From contig JBHIFI010000023.1 of NCBI GenBank assembly GCA_046761005.1, forward strand, positions 1 to 31,125: DNA of 31,125 bases. Direction: 5' to 3'. Both the position numbers and the translations under genes were made by a program. The notes under the pieces were generated by a model, which did not search any database, was not told the origin of the DNA, and saw only the letters and a list, made by a program, of their open reading frames with translations. Shown here in pieces: positions 23,501-31,125 of the stretch. Each line of letters starts with the position of its first letter. The first letter of the stretch is position 1. This DNA is from JAGMCJ01 sp046761005. Its GTDB lineage: Archaea; Thermoplasmatota; Thermoplasmata; RBG-16-68-12; JAGMCJ01.

Positions 23501-25931
23501 GCGTGCTCCTGACTCTTATCTCACCGCTCTCGATTTTCTTCAGGACTTCTTTCGCATGAGGAAGGTCCATGAAGTCATTAAGGATCTCATTGTAAGCTTC
23601 CTGAATCACCGGGAACTCCTTTATGTCGTGAAAGGCGTCCATGACTCTTGTGGACCTCAGCTGTTGTCTTCCTATGGACACCTCCTTACCCTTGTAGCTC
23701 CTCAGAACGAGGAAGCTCCTCGTTGCGCAGTGCCTGAATCTCTGCTTGAAAAGCTCTGTGTTCCTGAGAGCTCTCCTCAGGATGTCCTCTACTATATCAC
23801 TCGTGACGAGCTTCTCGATTCCTTTCAAGGCCACCTTCTTCGGAGAGGTGAGCATGAAGTTGTTATCGGTCACAGATACACGGATGTTACACTTCAGCTT
23901 GTTTGACAGCGCGAAGGCATACGCCCGAGAGAGAGCGTCGTTCACCCTTCTTCCAAAGGAGAAATGAAAGATGATGTTCCTATTTCCTTTTGGATCGATA
24001 TAGCCCTCAATGAGCAGTTCCTTTTCGGTCGGAAGTTGAGGTATCAATGACCTCTGCTCCTTGATATAGCTGATTATGCTCCGAGCCCCTCCAGTGTCCA
24101 CCCTGTAGTTTTCCGTTAGCCACTCCTTTGTTTCCTCCTCGCCATCCTGCAGCTTCTCCTGCACATGACGTCTGAACTTCCCGACTTCTATCGAAAGATC
24201 GAAGCTCCTGGGAAGCATCTCTCCCACCCAGGAGGGAACGGTGGGTTTCCTTCCTGAAGCATCCTCAACGTAAATCCTCATTCCCCTGCTCCTCTTGAAT
24301 TTGTATGTGCGTCCCCCCAGTACGAAGACGTCCCCCTCCTTGAGGTATCCCACGAACTTCTCGGATAAGTCTCCCAGCGGGGAGCCGTGGATGTTGAAAA
24401 CCTTGTAGTTTCCCTCCTCGGGAATTGTGCCAATGTTTGTAAAGTAGATTAGCCTCGATTTCTTCTTCCTACCGAATCTTCCTTCATCGAGCCATATCTT
24501 TCCATACACCCTGGCTGAGGTGTCCTTTTCCGAGAGATACTTGAGTGTGTTGAGAAAATCCTTCTTCTTCAGGGTGTGATATGAATAGGACCTTCGCACC
24601 AAGTCGAAAGCATCATCCACCTCCCACCTCTTCTCCAGACTCATTCCAACGAGACTCTGAGCGAGAACATCCAGAGAATTGGCCGGCATATCCACCCTGT
24701 CTATCTTGTTGTCATAGGCATTCTTGGCAATCGTAGCACACTCAACGAGGTCGTCTAGGTCGAAGACCACCATCTTGCCTACGCTGATGTCCCCAACAGC
24801 ATGGCCTGCCCTTCCTATCCTCTGCAGACCCTTGGCTATCGACTTGGGCGAGCCTATCTGGCACACGAGGTCGATATAACCGATGTCTATGCCTAACTCA
24901 AGCGATGTGGATGAGACAGCCACCTTCAAATCACCATTCTTCAACCTCTCCTCTACATCCAATCTTGTGACCTTGCTCAGGCTTCCGTGATGGGCCGCGA
25001 GATTATGAACACCCCTCTCTTTCAGTTTTAGTGAGACGTGCTCCGTCCCGCTCCTCGTGTTGGTGAAGATCAGAGTCGTTCTGTGGTCGTCTATGAGCCC
25101 CTTTAGTGTGTCATACATCTTTGCATTGACTATCTCGAACGGAAGAATCATCATGTCCTTGACAGGGCACAAAACGCTGAAATCCAGCTTCTTTCTGCTT
25201 TCCACTTCGATGATGTTCATATCCCTGAGCCGCCCATTTTCATAGCCCGCCAGGAACTTGGCAACCTCATTCATCGGCGCTATCGTCGCTGAGAGGCCTA
25301 TTCTCACAAAGTTGTGGCCGACTTGCTCTCTAAGCCTCTCGAGCGATAACGAGAGGTGCACCCCTCTCTTAGATGAGCATACCTCATGGATCTCGTCCAC
25401 GATGACGTACTCGACATCCTTGAACTTCTTACTAAACTTTGGAGTCGAAAGAACAAGAGCTATGGACTCGGGAGTGGTGATAAATATATGCGGTGGCTTT
25501 CTCGACATCTTCTGTCTTTCATAGGGAGAGGTATCTCCCGATCTCACCGCAACGCGAATTAAAGGAGGATCCATCCCCTCCTTCTCAGCGATCTCACTCA
25601 TTTCTCTGAGAGGCTCGTTGAGGTTCTTGTTGATGTCGTTCGCCAGGGCTTTCAGGGGAGAGATGTAGACGCAGTATATTTTGTCCTCTAGCTCGCCAGC
25701 AAGTTGCACCTTGTAGAGCTCATTTATTATGGAAAGGAAAGCAGTCAGGGTCTTCCCAGACCCAGTGGGAGAAGATACGAGAACGTTTTGCTTCTTGTGT
25801 ATGAGGGGAACAGCATAGGATTGCGGTTCGGTAATTTCATCGAACTTACTCTGGAACCACTTTCTCACCAGACCTTCCATGAGGGATAGGATTTCCTCCT
25901 TCGTATGCTGCTTTCTTGTCTTGTATAGCAT
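20532..25931 (-). CDS. lhr: Lhr-type superfamily 2 helicase with extended AlkZ-like C-terminal half
   Basis: This is a very large ATP-dependent DNA helicase of 1799 residues; archaeal Lhr cores are about 900 and E. coli Lhr 1538. The helicase core has the P-loop SSPTGSGKT (53-61), DEIH box (179-182), SAT (214-216), motif V STSLELGIDI and motif VI QRIGRAGH (370-377). An Lhr winged helix and a DEAD-associated domain (about 615-825, ending SPSPFAHN) complete the core. Several winged-helix segments follow. An AlkZ/HTH_42-like module spans about 1180-1445, with LYDPWVQPLWAQLSSRYG, then WYYPVLRDGDLLGTV and IEVRDIQL. A diverged second copy appears near 1650-1770 (LTPFDLLF, VVFDGPRMVGAF). E. coli Lhr's C-terminal half is known to be AlkZ-related and linked to uracil-DNA glycosylase activity. 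A DNA-repair role is likely. A GGTGA lies five bases before the ATG. Confidence 0.92.
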   Translation of the reverse strand: MLYKTRKQHTKEEILSLMEGLVRKWFQSKFDEITEPQSYAVPLIHKKQNVLVSSPTGSGKTLTAFLSIINELYKVQLAGELEDKIYCVYISPLKALANDINKNLNEPLREMSEIAEKEGMDPPLIRVAVRSGDTSPYERQKMSRKPPHIFITTPESIALVLSTPKFSKKFKDVEYVIVDEIHEVCSSKRGVHLSLSLERLREQVGHNFVRIGLSATIAPMNEVAKFLAGYENGRLRDMNIIEVESRKKLDFSVLCPVKDMMILPFEIVNAKMYDTLKGLIDDHRTTLIFTNTRSGTEHVSLKLKERGVHNLAAHHGSLSKVTRLDVEERLKNGDLKVAVSSTSLELGIDIGYIDLVCQIGSPKSIAKGLQRIGRAGHAVGDISVGKMVVFDLDDLVECATIAKNAYDNKIDRVDMPANSLDVLAQSLVGMSLEKRWEVDDAFDLVRRSYSYHTLKKKDFLNTLKYLSEKDTSARVYGKIWLDEGRFGRKKKSRLIYFTNIGTIPEEGNYKVFNIHGSPLGDLSEKFVGYLKEGDVFVLGGRTYKFKRSRGMRIYVEDASGRKPTVPSWVGEMLPRSFDLSIEVGKFRRHVQEKLQDGEEETKEWLTENYRVDTGGARSIISYIKEQRSLIPQLPTEKELLIEGYIDPKGNRNIIFHFSFGRRVNDALSRAYAFALSNKLKCNIRVSVTDNNFMLTSPKKVALKGIEKLVTSDIVEDILRRALRNTELFKQRFRHCATRSFLVLRSYKGKEVSIGRQQLRSTRVMDAFHDIKEFPVIQEAYNEILNDFMDLPHAKEVLKKIESGEIRVRSTRYSSTPSPFAHNVILAGISDVVLMEDRSSMLRELHRQVLKRVFPESEIEKVQFSEERISAYFRRKLPRISEKDDILTLLEKAGAMNILRQKGRNIFDCSDVDFSTVRGWSDELIEEGKVESVWTTRGSLYSLKDDIPAYAVIFRKRIRIGDTERKILDVLDKGPARTKDIAKAIGMKIKEVSDTLALLERAYVVKRKQAKEILWQRREVEPADFEEALEHLVRITLGIEGPMSISELAYALGLEEIILKETLRELEERDIVRSGNFMIGEEFQYILSADLRALERKEERETHSEDNVKLHLMRKQLRNLKTIDEYFDNFLEVGHLLDIYNRLPDFDMEEWNSRRLRGDILHGRFLGGRVRFVRRKEAPLFVSAYRRENITKLDKEILTYIKSRDGVNIFEIAEKLKLDRGRAKASVEKLDRNMYIVRKFQPREGWTTKNVYIALEDMEEVKGARKRIVERFLRGYGPVPLLGIRWYTSFPVEEIRGILHNLQEEGVAQKIAVGKSGEREMWIPSDEVEQLGKAGGKVENGVRILSLYDPWVQPLWAQLSSRYGDSWYYPVLRDGDLLGTVEIWELGGCIEVRDIQLSNNEHIIELIGAIDNLMRFFEKKGYDLVKITGAFGKNILDIKELDIFLENGYHEVQDFIAKGGFLPLSFTDEEIMSYLLWKQRIHPDRAFENVLEAVQELGGLRSDFAARLRVRDPQRLSRMFFSGLVLKGRLIPDYQMFCTPEDLSLYKKAKNFEIDEYARMVLDVVRNEEPVKRNRLFVRSPLGYGNTLDAVRNLSKGLYITRAPQRGSYIVTVRSSRLSVRKARKKVIARIFENFGIFSAEGLATFTKFEFRMEETRRLLRELEDEGVLVKGFFREGSDTIYWLLRKDLDLMGNISINRRFVLTPFDLLFHYLRERIRAEFGMGCGFVVFDGPRMVGAFRARKKGDELTILEFIGDQEARAIVREFATSNRLWIREDLREYDDWEIVEWYERIYGKGRSG

Positions 25932-26019
25932 CGCGTCACCGCAGAGAAATTATAACTTATCTGCAAACGGACTAAAAATTCTTTTGGTTCGAAGCTCCAG
26001 TAGCCGATTCATGCAAAAA

Positions 26020-26027
26020 GATTATTA
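26020..26027 (+). promoter_or_regulatory. TATA-like box for the large secreted protein
   Basis: GATTATTA at 26020-26027 predicts a start near 26050 and a leader of about 20-27 bases. That leader contains GAGGG (26052-26056) and GGTGAA (26067-26072), so translation here appears to be ribosome-binding-site dependent. Confidence 0.4.
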
Positions 26028-26067
26028 GGCACCGACATGATTTGCGAACCAGAGGGCACGGAACCCG

Positions 26068-28845
26068 GTGAAGAGGATGGGAAACGCTAGATTTGGAGTG
26101 TGTGTGACTGTTGCGATACCAACATTACTCCTAAGCTCAATTATTTTCTTTGCTCCCTTGGCGGACGCACAAACGTATGTCGAAGGCCCAATCACCACCG
26201 GTGAATCGTGGATTCTAACGGGAAGTCCATACATAGCGATAGGCGACATATATGTGAAGGATTCAGGCTCACTGGCGATACAATCGGGAGTGGAGGTCCT
26301 TTTCAATGACAGTTTTGGGCTCTTCGTTGAGAACACACTCGGAGCATTCGATGTTCTCTTCAATCAGAACGGAACGAGTGCGATTCCCTGGTGGGGGATT
26401 CAATTCAACAGTTCCAGCTCTAGCTCCTTCATCTTAGACAGCAACATAACGGCCTCATACATTGGCGTTTTCATAAATGGAACACCCGACCCACCTATAC
26501 TCGATCGCACCGCAATCTTCGGAGCAGATATAGGATTGATGGTGAACGAATCTGACCCGACGATAAGACATCTCGAAGTAAACTCCTCCACCCTTTACTC
26601 AGTGATTGGTAGCAGTTCGGATTTTCTGTTGGAGAATTCCACCCTCAGTGGCGCCTCCATCGATTTCTTTCTGGACAACAGCTCACATGCGACCACCCTG
26701 AGTACGACCTTTCAGGGAGACATCTCCATAGTTGATCCAGCTTCCGATCTCACCGTCAAGAATTTTCTACATGTTCGTGTCCTTAATGAGACACTGTTTC
26801 CTCTCGAAGGCGTAGACATTGAGGTGACTGATATCCCGCCATCACTTCTAGGTCAGCCTGTCTATAGAACGGCATACTTCGGCGGACCAGACCCCAAAAC
26901 AGATTCATTAGGAGAGGCGAGTTGGATAGTAGTCACGGACAGAATCTATTCCAGCGTGGGCGAGTCAGACAATCAAACGAAAATCGAAGTCTACTACCCA
27001 GGAAAGATTTTCGAGAACAACCCAAGGTATATCCCCATGAATTCATCGCACACTGAAACCTTTGTCGCGATATCCCCAACGGAACCTCCGAGGGTTATTG
27101 ATTGGAGTCCAGATGGTAGTGTACCTGTAACTGTGGATACTCCAATCACCGTGAGTTTCAGCAAGTCGATGAATCGGACCTCCGTTGAGGAAGCTTTCGA
27201 ATACACTGACGCGGGGGTTGTCAGAAATCAGGGACATGGTGAGTTTGCCTGGCCGATGAACTACTCCTTCACCTTCACGCCAGATGAGTCATATGCATGT
27301 TGCACGCGCTACAATGCTACCCTCCTTTCCTCTACTGCAAAAGACGTGTTTGGGCTGTACCTCGATGGAGACAGCGACGGAACCATGGGGCCAGACTTCT
27401 CGTGGAATTTCACGACGGAACCTGGACCCCCGCCAGAGGTCAGTAGTACCCGTCCCACCAACGGGGAACAATTTGTTTCCATCTCTGCAAACATAATAGT
27501 GATCTTTGACAGACCTATGAACAAGAGTTCGGTTTCGGCGGCCTTTTCCTATTCCGATGGAATCGATGTCTGGAACGGCTCCCATGGCGAGATCACATGG
27601 GACTCAACGAATCACATCTCCGACACAATGGTATTCAATCCCTTCGTGAATCTTCAAGCGAACACGAACTACAACGTGACGATTAATGGATCAATAGCCA
27701 AAGACAACTGCGATTCGTACCTGCTAGGAGGAGCGAACTATGCCTGGAACTTTACAACGGAGCCCCTAGATGATGATCCCCCGCAAGTCGTTGAGCACAT
27801 TCCAGAATCAGGAGAAACTGATGTGGATGCAATGACAATCATCCAGATACGTTTCAATGAGAACATGGATACCGATTCCGTGAACGATTCCTTCAGCTAC
27901 ACAGATTCAACTACAATGTGGGACAAATCCGGCTGCAACCTTACGTGGAACAGAGGGAAGGATGTACTCACCTGCGTTCCGAAACCCGCTCTCTACTACG
28001 GGAGGACGTACACAGTAACTCTTGATGGGTCGGTAGCTATGGATGAGTCTGGGAATCACTTAGATGGAGACAACAATGGCATAGGAGGAGACGACTATAA
28101 CTGGAGTTTTGTGATCGAGACCATCCCAGACGATATTCCTCCAACAGTCGTGTCGAATTCTCCCGCAGGCAATCAGGTTCCAGTGATGGAAAACATCATC
28201 GTTGGCTTCAGCGAGCTGATGGACGAGAATTCTGTGCAAGGCGCCTTCTACTACACTGATGGGATTACTATATGGCAAGAAGGGGACGGCACCTTCGATT
28301 GGAACGGAGCAGAGATGACGTTCATTCCCGATTTCGATCTCGACTATGCGACCGAGTATACGGTGACCATAACGCAATCGGCGATGGACAGAACGGGAAA
28401 TCACTTGTCGGAGGATTACATCTGGACCTTCACCACGGAAACAGGCATAGGTACGATATTCGGACAGGTGAGGGACGAGAATGGTGTTGCGCTTGCTGAT
28501 GTAAAGATTACCATCCTGGAGCTGGACAACACAGTCCACACGAGCTCTAACGGTTCCTATGTTTTCGAGGACATACCAGCGGGCGATCATAAAATAAGAT
28601 TCTCGAAGGAGGGATTCAACACCGTAACGAAATCCGTTCACCTTGAGCCCAATCAATCCATCGATGTGAGTGTTAGACTGACGCATTCATTGACCTTGCT
28701 CGACCTATGGTGGATGATTCTCATCATCGCCGTTCTCGTCATTATCCTCATAATACTCCTCTTGCGAAGGAGGAAGAAGGCTGAGGAGTGGGTTGGCGCT
28801 GAGGATATAGCCTATGTGGAACCGCCAGAAGAGCCTCCTGAATGA
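26068..28845 (+). CDS. Secreted, membrane-anchored beta-helix/Ig-like repeat protein
   Basis: The protein has 925 residues from the GTG. An ATG at 26077 with GGTGA five bases upstream is an equally good start. A signal peptide (VAIPTLLLSSIIFFAPLADA) leads into a region at about 40-250 with the short hydrophobic repeats of a right-handed beta-helix (pectate-lyase-like). Four SbsA-type Ig-like domains follow, starting near 341, 456, 571 and 691. Each has a P..V....P..G...V.....I...F...M...SV..AF.Y.D pattern and the first, second and fourth end in W.FTTE. A carboxypeptidase-regulatory-like domain (795-875, GQVRDENGVALADVKITI) comes next, then a membrane helix (877-899), basic stop-transfer RRRKK and an acidic proline-rich cytoplasmic tail. 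It is probably a cell-surface adhesin or S-layer-associated protein. It has no PGF-type tail, unlike the transglutaminase-like protein. Confidence 0.85.
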   Translation: MKRMGNARFGVCVTVAIPTLLLSSIIFFAPLADAQTYVEGPITTGESWILTGSPYIAIGDIYVKDSGSLAIQSGVEVLFNDSFGLFVENTLGAFDVLFNQNGTSAIPWWGIQFNSSSSSSFILDSNITASYIGVFINGTPDPPILDRTAIFGADIGLMVNESDPTIRHLEVNSSTLYSVIGSSSDFLLENSTLSGASIDFFLDNSSHATTLSTTFQGDISIVDPASDLTVKNFLHVRVLNETLFPLEGVDIEVTDIPPSLLGQPVYRTAYFGGPDPKTDSLGEASWIVVTDRIYSSVGESDNQTKIEVYYPGKIFENNPRYIPMNSSHTETFVAISPTEPPRVIDWSPDGSVPVTVDTPITVSFSKSMNRTSVEEAFEYTDAGVVRNQGHGEFAWPMNYSFTFTPDESYACCTRYNATLLSSTAKDVFGLYLDGDSDGTMGPDFSWNFTTEPGPPPEVSSTRPTNGEQFVSISANIIVIFDRPMNKSSVSAAFSYSDGIDVWNGSHGEITWDSTNHISDTMVFNPFVNLQANTNYNVTINGSIAKDNCDSYLLGGANYAWNFTTEPLDDDPPQVVEHIPESGETDVDAMTIIQIRFNENMDTDSVNDSFSYTDSTTMWDKSGCNLTWNRGKDVLTCVPKPALYYGRTYTVTLDGSVAMDESGNHLDGDNNGIGGDDYNWSFVIETIPDDIPPTVVSNSPAGNQVPVMENIIVGFSELMDENSVQGAFYYTDGITIWQEGDGTFDWNGAEMTFIPDFDLDYATEYTVTITQSAMDRTGNHLSEDYIWTFTTETGIGTIFGQVRDENGVALADVKITILELDNTVHTSSNGSYVFEDIPAGDHKIRFSKEGFNTVTKSVHLEPNQSIDVSVRLTHSLTLLDLWWMILIIAVLVIILIILLLRRRKKAEEWVGAEDIAYVEPPEEPPE

Positions 28846-29697
28846 TCACTCATACTCGTAGAATCCTCTCTTCGTCTTTCTTCCGAGGAGTCCAGCCCTC
28901 ACCATTTTTCTCAAAAGAGGACAGGGCCTGTACTTTGAATCCTTGAAGTCGTTGTACAGGACCTCCATTATGGACAAGCAGATATCGAGACCTATGAGGT
29001 CTGCGAGTTCGAGCGGACCCATGGGGTGGTTCATACCCAGCTTCATTACTGTATCTATGTTCTCCTTCGTTGCCACACCCTCCATTAGACAGAAAGCGGC
29101 CTCGTTTATCATCGGCATGAGTAACCTGTTGGAAACGAAGCCTGGATAGTCGTTGACTTCCACAGGTGTCTTTCCCATGCTTCTTGCAAGGTCCAGTATC
29201 GTGGTCACGGTATCATTACTCGTCTGAAGCCCCCTTATCACCTCGACCAGCTTCATTACGGGGACTGGATTCATGAAGTGCATCCCTATGAACTTCCCCG
29301 GCCTCTTCGTAGCGGATGCCAAATCCGTGATCGATATACTCGAAGTGTTGGTCGCGAATATCGCGTCTGGTCCACACAGAGCGTCGGACTCCTCAAAGAC
29401 GTTCTTCTTCAGATGAACATCTTCTATGACCGCCTCAATGAGGACATCGGAACCGCTCAAGTCCTCCATCTTCAGCGTGGGTGTAATTCTCGACAGAATG
29501 TCTTCCATTTCGTCCTCTTTCAGCTTCCCTTTTTCCACTCTCCTCGAGAGGTTCTTCTTTATTTTCTCCATCCCTGAATCGATGAATCTCTGCTCGATGT
29601 CACGCATGATGACTCGATATCCGCTCTGCGCTGCGACCTGTGCAATCCCGTTTCCCATGGTACCGGCGCCGAGAACACCAATCCTCTCGATCTTCAT
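28846..29697 (-). CDS. 3-hydroxyacyl-CoA (3-hydroxybutyryl-CoA) dehydrogenase
   Basis: This NAD(P)-dependent enzyme oxidises 3-hydroxyacyl-CoA to 3-oxoacyl-CoA. It is 283 residues from the ATG at 29697, normal for the stand-alone enzyme (PaaH/Hbd/FadB2 type). The Rossmann motif GAGTMGNGIAQ is at 10-20, NTSSISI near 117-123, and the catalytic pair His140 (GMHFMNPVP) and Glu152. The C-terminal domain shows GFVSNRLLMPMINEA and MNHPMGPLELADLIGLD. An upstream in-frame extension to 29823 lies within the thiolase gene and is rejected. The start is 2 bases after the thiolase stop with GAGGT as ribosome binding site, so the two form an operon. In vivo direction (oxidation or synthesis) cannot be told, though the acyl-CoA dehydrogenases nearby favour oxidation. 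Confidence 0.94.
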   Translation of the reverse strand: MKIERIGVLGAGTMGNGIAQVAAQSGYRVIMRDIEQRFIDSGMEKIKKNLSRRVEKGKLKEDEMEDILSRITPTLKMEDLSGSDVLIEAVIEDVHLKKNVFEESDALCGPDAIFATNTSSISITDLASATKRPGKFIGMHFMNPVPVMKLVEVIRGLQTSNDTVTTILDLARSMGKTPVEVNDYPGFVSNRLLMPMINEAAFCLMEGVATKENIDTVMKLGMNHPMGPLELADLIGLDICLSIMEVLYNDFKDSKYRPCPLLRKMVRAGLLGRKTKRGFYEYE

Positions 29698-29699
29698 GA

Positions 29700-30878
29700 T
29701 TACCTCTCCACAATCATGCTGACCGCATTTCCTCCTCCCAGGCAGAGGGTAGCTAATCCTCTTCCCGCATTCCTGTTCTTCATCGCGTACAGAAGAGTTG
29801 TGAGGACCCTCGCCCCACTGCATCCTATTGGATGACCGAGAGCGACAGCGCCTCCATTGACGTTGAACTTCCCATCAGGAACCCCGATCTCCCTCTTCAC
29901 TGCCACACTCGCAGAAGCGAACGCCTCGTTATGCTCAAAAAGATCGATGTCGTCTATGGTAAGCTGAGTTTTCTTCAGAAGAGCCTTGACGGACGGGATT
30001 GGAGCCTCCATGACGTGCTCTGGTCTCACACCACTCGTATTGTATGCGACTACCTTTGCAAGTGGTTCGATTCCTCTCTTCTCCGCCTCACTCTTGGCCA
30101 TGATAACGAGTGCTGACGCACCATCGCTTATCTGAGAGGCGTTTCCTGCAGTCACAACACCATCCTTCTTGAAGGCAGGCTTCAGTGCAGCGAGCTTTTC
30201 TATTGAAGTGTCGGGGCGGATTCCCTCATCCTTGTCAAAAACGAATAGTTCGCCACGCTTTTGCAGAATCTCCAGCGGGAGAATCTCATCCTTGAATCCT
30301 CCTTCCTCAGTGGCCCTTGCGGCCTTGATGTGGCTCTCATACGCCAGCTTGTCCATCTCTTCCCTGGTTACGTTCATCCTTTCCGCAATGATCTCACCAG
30401 TCATTCCCATATGAAAATCGTTATAGACATCCCAGAGACCGTCGAAGACCATCGAATCAACGAGTTCGCCATCAAACAGACGATAGCCGAACCTTGCCCT
30501 CCTCAGCAGGTATGGGGACTGATTCATGTTCTCCATGCCACCCGCCACGATGACCTTGTGACTTCCCGCTTTTATCGCATCTGCAGCCATCATTACCGCC
30601 TTCAAACCCGACCCGCAGACCTTGTTGACCGTGACCGCGCCCACTTCATATGGAAGAGCCGCGTAGATCATCGCTCTTCGCGCGGGATTCTGACCGAGAC
30701 CAGCGGAAAGCACATTTCCCATGATGACCTCTTCAATGTCCTGTCCTTCGACGCCCGCTCGCTTGATGGCTTCAGAGATAACGAAACCACCGAGTTGTGT
30801 CGCATTGTGGTTTACCAATGCACCGCCGAATTTGCCTATGGCTGTTCGGACTGCACTTAAAAGAACGACGTCTTCCAT
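29700..30878 (-). CDS. Acetyl-CoA acetyltransferase (thiolase)
   Basis: This thiolase cleaves 3-oxoacyl-CoA with CoA to acetyl-CoA plus a shortened acyl-CoA, or condenses two acetyl-CoA in reverse. It is 392 residues, typical of type I/II bacterial-style thiolases and unlike the shorter archaeal mevalonate-pathway thiolase that needs a DUF35 partner. The acyl-carrying Cys88 is in NKVCGSGLKAV. The active-site NEAFA segment, His349 in VALGHPIGCSGAR and Cys379 in LCLGGGNA are all present. The ATG at 30878 has GGTGG six bases upstream and a TATA-like box at 30918-30911. Together with the downstream 3-hydroxyacyl-CoA dehydrogenase this gives the last two steps of beta-oxidation. Confidence 0.95.
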   Translation of the reverse strand: MEDVVLLSAVRTAIGKFGGALVNHNATQLGGFVISEAIKRAGVEGQDIEEVIMGNVLSAGLGQNPARRAMIYAALPYEVGAVTVNKVCGSGLKAVMMAADAIKAGSHKVIVAGGMENMNQSPYLLRRARFGYRLFDGELVDSMVFDGLWDVYNDFHMGMTGEIIAERMNVTREEMDKLAYESHIKAARATEEGGFKDEILPLEILQKRGELFVFDKDEGIRPDTSIEKLAALKPAFKKDGVVTAGNASQISDGASALVIMAKSEAEKRGIEPLAKVVAYNTSGVRPEHVMEAPIPSVKALLKKTQLTIDDIDLFEHNEAFASASVAVKREIGVPDGKFNVNGGAVALGHPIGCSGARVLTTLLYAMKNRNAGRGLATLCLGGGNAVSMIVER

Positions 30879-30910
30879 CTGCTACCACCGTGTGTGAAAA
30901 ACGCATGGCT

Positions 30911-30918
30911 ATTAAAAG
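30911..30918 (-). promoter_or_regulatory. TATA-like box for the thiolase operon
   Basis: The minus strand reads CTTTTAAT over 30918-30911, predicting a start near 30888 and a leader of about 10 bases that includes the GGTGG ribosome binding site. The rest of 30919-31070 up to the tRNA holds no gene I can support. Confidence 0.5.
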
Positions 30919-31070
30919 CTTCTTTACTCTGACTTATGCAGGAAATCGTCGGCACGACGAGACTCGTCATGCGTGTTGCTTTTCTCTTCAGCGGTCCTCT
31001 TCAAGGACAAGGATGGATGCTAACACACATTTGGGAAGCATTCCCGATCCGTCCGATTGTGAATGACAAG

Positions 31071-31125
31071 CGGGCTCACGGGGATTCGAACCCCGGTCAC
31101 AGGCTCCGAAGGCCTGCAGGATAAT
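31071..31125 (-). tRNA. tRNA-Arg (anticodon TCG), 3' part only
   Basis: The minus strand reads the 3' portion of a tRNA. The anticodon stem CAGGC/GCCTG surrounds the loop CTTCGGA, giving anticodon TCG (plus-strand bases 31107-31109). A four-base variable region TGAC is followed by the T arm CGGGG-TTCGAAT-CCCCG, then the acceptor strand TGAGCCC and discriminator G at 31071. CCA is not encoded. The D arm and 5' acceptor strand lie beyond the right edge. Confidence 0.93.

Noticed and set aside
29698..29823. Longer N terminus for the 3-hydroxyacyl-CoA dehydrogenase
   Set aside because: It lies inside the thiolase gene in another frame; the Rossmann motif starts right after the ATG at 29697.
30936..31124. 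62-residue open frame on the plus strand
   Set aside because: It runs through the antisense of the tRNA-Arg gene and has no ribosome binding site or protein-like pattern.

Overview
The window looks archaeal and is most simply read as a heterotrophic member of the Thermoplasmatota. That placement is an inference. The evidence is a pyruvoyl-dependent arginine decarboxylase, an archaeal-type asparaginyl-tRNA synthetase, an Lhr helicase, a DUF1922-type zinc-ribbon protein, ribbon-helix-helix and winged-helix regulators, and AT-rich boxes about 25-29 bases before many start codons, as expected for leaderless archaeal transcripts. Where leaders exist, the ribosome binding sites are GGTG- or GAGG-like.

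Layout. (1) 1-6350 is a fatty-acid oxidation and electron-transfer block: an acyl-CoA dehydrogenase on +; a convergent operon on - (second acyl-CoA dehydrogenase, fixC, fixX); and, diverging from that operon, etfB-etfA on +. (2) 6351-7826 is a gene-poor, apparently decayed stretch. It holds one intact 53-residue gene, a frameshifted PKD-domain remnant and a short repeat of about 11-base period. (3) 7827-10925 is housekeeping: a TIGR04076-like protein, asnS, a RimI-type acetyltransferase, pdaD and a coupled zinc-ribbon/winged-helix gene. (4) 10907-20540 is rich in membrane and surface proteins: a transglutaminase-like protein with a PGF-CTERM-like tail, a 52-residue ribbon-helix-helix regulator, a PrsW-like membrane protein, a zinc-ribbon/multi-TM/TPR protein, an extracellular FG-GAP propeller joined through the membrane to two winged helices, an M20 peptidase and a DUF3179-like membrane protein. 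(5) 20532-25931 is one giant Lhr helicase with an AlkZ-like C-terminal half. (6) 26068-28845 is a large secreted, membrane-anchored beta-helix/Ig-like protein. (7) 28846-30878 is a thiolase/3-hydroxyacyl-CoA dehydrogenase operon, followed by the 3' part of tRNA-Arg(TCG) running off the right edge.

How the genes fit together. The two acyl-CoA dehydrogenases would pass electrons to EtfBA, then through FixC/FixX to a membrane quinone. The thiolase and 3-hydroxyacyl-CoA dehydrogenase supply two further beta-oxidation steps; no enoyl-CoA hydratase is seen here. The 10.9-20.5 kb region is the most novel-looking part. Its standout is the single-polypeptide transmembrane regulator at 15409-17670, which appears to link an outside beta-propeller directly to DNA-binding domains inside the cell.
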